Assembly: GCA_003219115.1 (NCBI GenBank)
Contig: QHPN01000191.1
Coordinates: 1 to 5,413, forward strand
DNA from: Verrucomicrobiota bacterium
Lineage (GTDB): Bacteria; Verrucomicrobiota; Verrucomicrobiia; Chthoniobacterales; UBA10450
Direction: 5' to 3'
DNA: 5,413 bases
Shown here: positions 5,020 to 5,413 of the stretch, piece by piece
Layout of the letters: each line of letters opens with the position of its first letter
Numbering within the stretch: position 1 is the first letter of the stretch
The notes under the pieces: generated by a model
Databases searched by the model: none
What the model was told of the DNA's origin: nothing
What the model saw: only the letters and a program-made list of their open reading frames with translations
Translations under genes and position numbers: made by a program

Positions 5020-5413
5020 CTAAACGCGCGAGCGCCGCCGGCCGTTGTTGCGGGAGTATTTTACCGGACGGCGTTTAGGTTCAATTTTCGTTAGCCCGGT
5101 GCCGCTCTTTACTTCCATGATTTGATCGCGCAGAAGTGCCGCCCGCTCGAACTCGAGATTAGCCGACGCGCGCTGCATTTCGTCTTCCAGCTCGCGGAGC
5201 AATTCCGTCAGATCGAAGTTTCCGCCGGCTTCGTTAATAACTGACGAAGCGATTTCGCGGCCGCGCAGGATAGTATGCAAACTTTCCTGCACCGCCCGTC
5301 GGACAGTCTGCGGGGTGATGCCGTGCTTTTCGTTGTATTCGGTCTGTTTCGCGCGCCGGTATTCCGAAATCGAAATCAACGCCTGCATGCTGTCGGTGAC
5401 CTGATCGGCGAAC
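5020..5413 (-). CDS. uvrB: UvrB, excinuclease ABC subunit B (C-terminal 130 residues only)
   Basis: UvrB is the DNA-damage verification helicase of nucleotide excision repair. It is loaded by UvrA and recruits the UvrC nuclease, acting in the cytoplasm on DNA. The 5' part of the gene lies beyond the right edge. The visible part opens with FADQVTDSMQ, the segment just after helicase motif VI in UvrB proteins, then EYRRAKQTEYNEKHGITPQT, a hallmark of the family. The C-terminal UVR domain (DLTELLRELEDEMQRASANL followed by EFERAALLRDQI) is the coiled hairpin that contacts UvrA and UvrC. A short basic tail (ending GRRRSRV) follows, then TAG at 5022-5020. Nothing appears disrupted. The gene is convergent with the YARHG gene. 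Its last codons and UVR-motif codons reappear in shortened form at 1007-1060. Confidence 0.97.
   Translation of the reverse strand, partial: FADQVTDSMQALISISEYRRAKQTEYNEKHGITPQTVRRAVQESLHTILRGREIASSVINEAGGNFDLTELLRELEDEMQRASANLEFERAALLRDQIMEVKSGTGLTKIEPKRRPVKYSRNNGRRRSRV

Overview
The window looks like a chromosomal segment of a moderately GC-rich Gram-negative-type bacterium. The gene styles (a UvrB with the usual UVR tail, secreted W/Y/G-rich peptidoglycan-binding proteins, YARHG-domain membrane proteins, class III cyclases with an N-terminal catalytic domain) and a long palindromic intergenic repeat remind me of soil Verrucomicrobiota (Chthoniobacterales-like). That placement is recollection and inference, not proof. 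No RNA genes, CRISPR arrays, transposases or phage genes are visible.

Layout, left to right. Positions 1-698 (minus) hold the 5' part of a secreted gluzincin-type metallopeptidase (HEIVH...NEG), cut by the left edge. Positions 699-1077 are non-coding but structured: a small hairpin at 779-795, a large palindromic element at 885-996 with perfect 27-bp arms, and at 1007-1060 what appears to be a decayed, internally deleted copy of the 3' end of uvrB. Positions 1078-2280 (minus) encode a membrane-anchored class III nucleotidyl cyclase whose catalytic domain is N-terminal, with a single membrane helix and an unrecognised extracytoplasmic C-terminal domain. Positions 2372-3370 (minus) encode a secreted protein with decapeptide repeats, a W/Y/G-rich segment and a C-terminal PG_binding_1 domain. 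About 100 bp of divergent upstream region separates it from a plus-strand gene (3469-4698) for a single-pass membrane protein with a C-terminal YARHG domain. The convergent gap 4699-5019 holds a strong hairpin and a 12-codon ORF with a good Shine-Dalgarno. Positions 5020-5413 (minus) are the 3' end of uvrB.

How they fit: the peptidoglycan-binding protein and the cyclase lie head-to-tail 91 bp apart and may be co-transcribed. The peptidase is further downstream on the same strand, beyond the repeat element. The YARHG protein, the peptidoglycan-binding protein, the peptidase and the cyclase's outer domain are all predicted to act at or outside the cytoplasmic membrane, so the stretch 1-4698 reads as an envelope-related accessory region beside the housekeeping repair gene uvrB. 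No established multi-gene system can be named. The most notable items are the cyclase with reversed topology and unusual purine-pocket residues, and the palindromic element joined to a uvrB-tail remnant.
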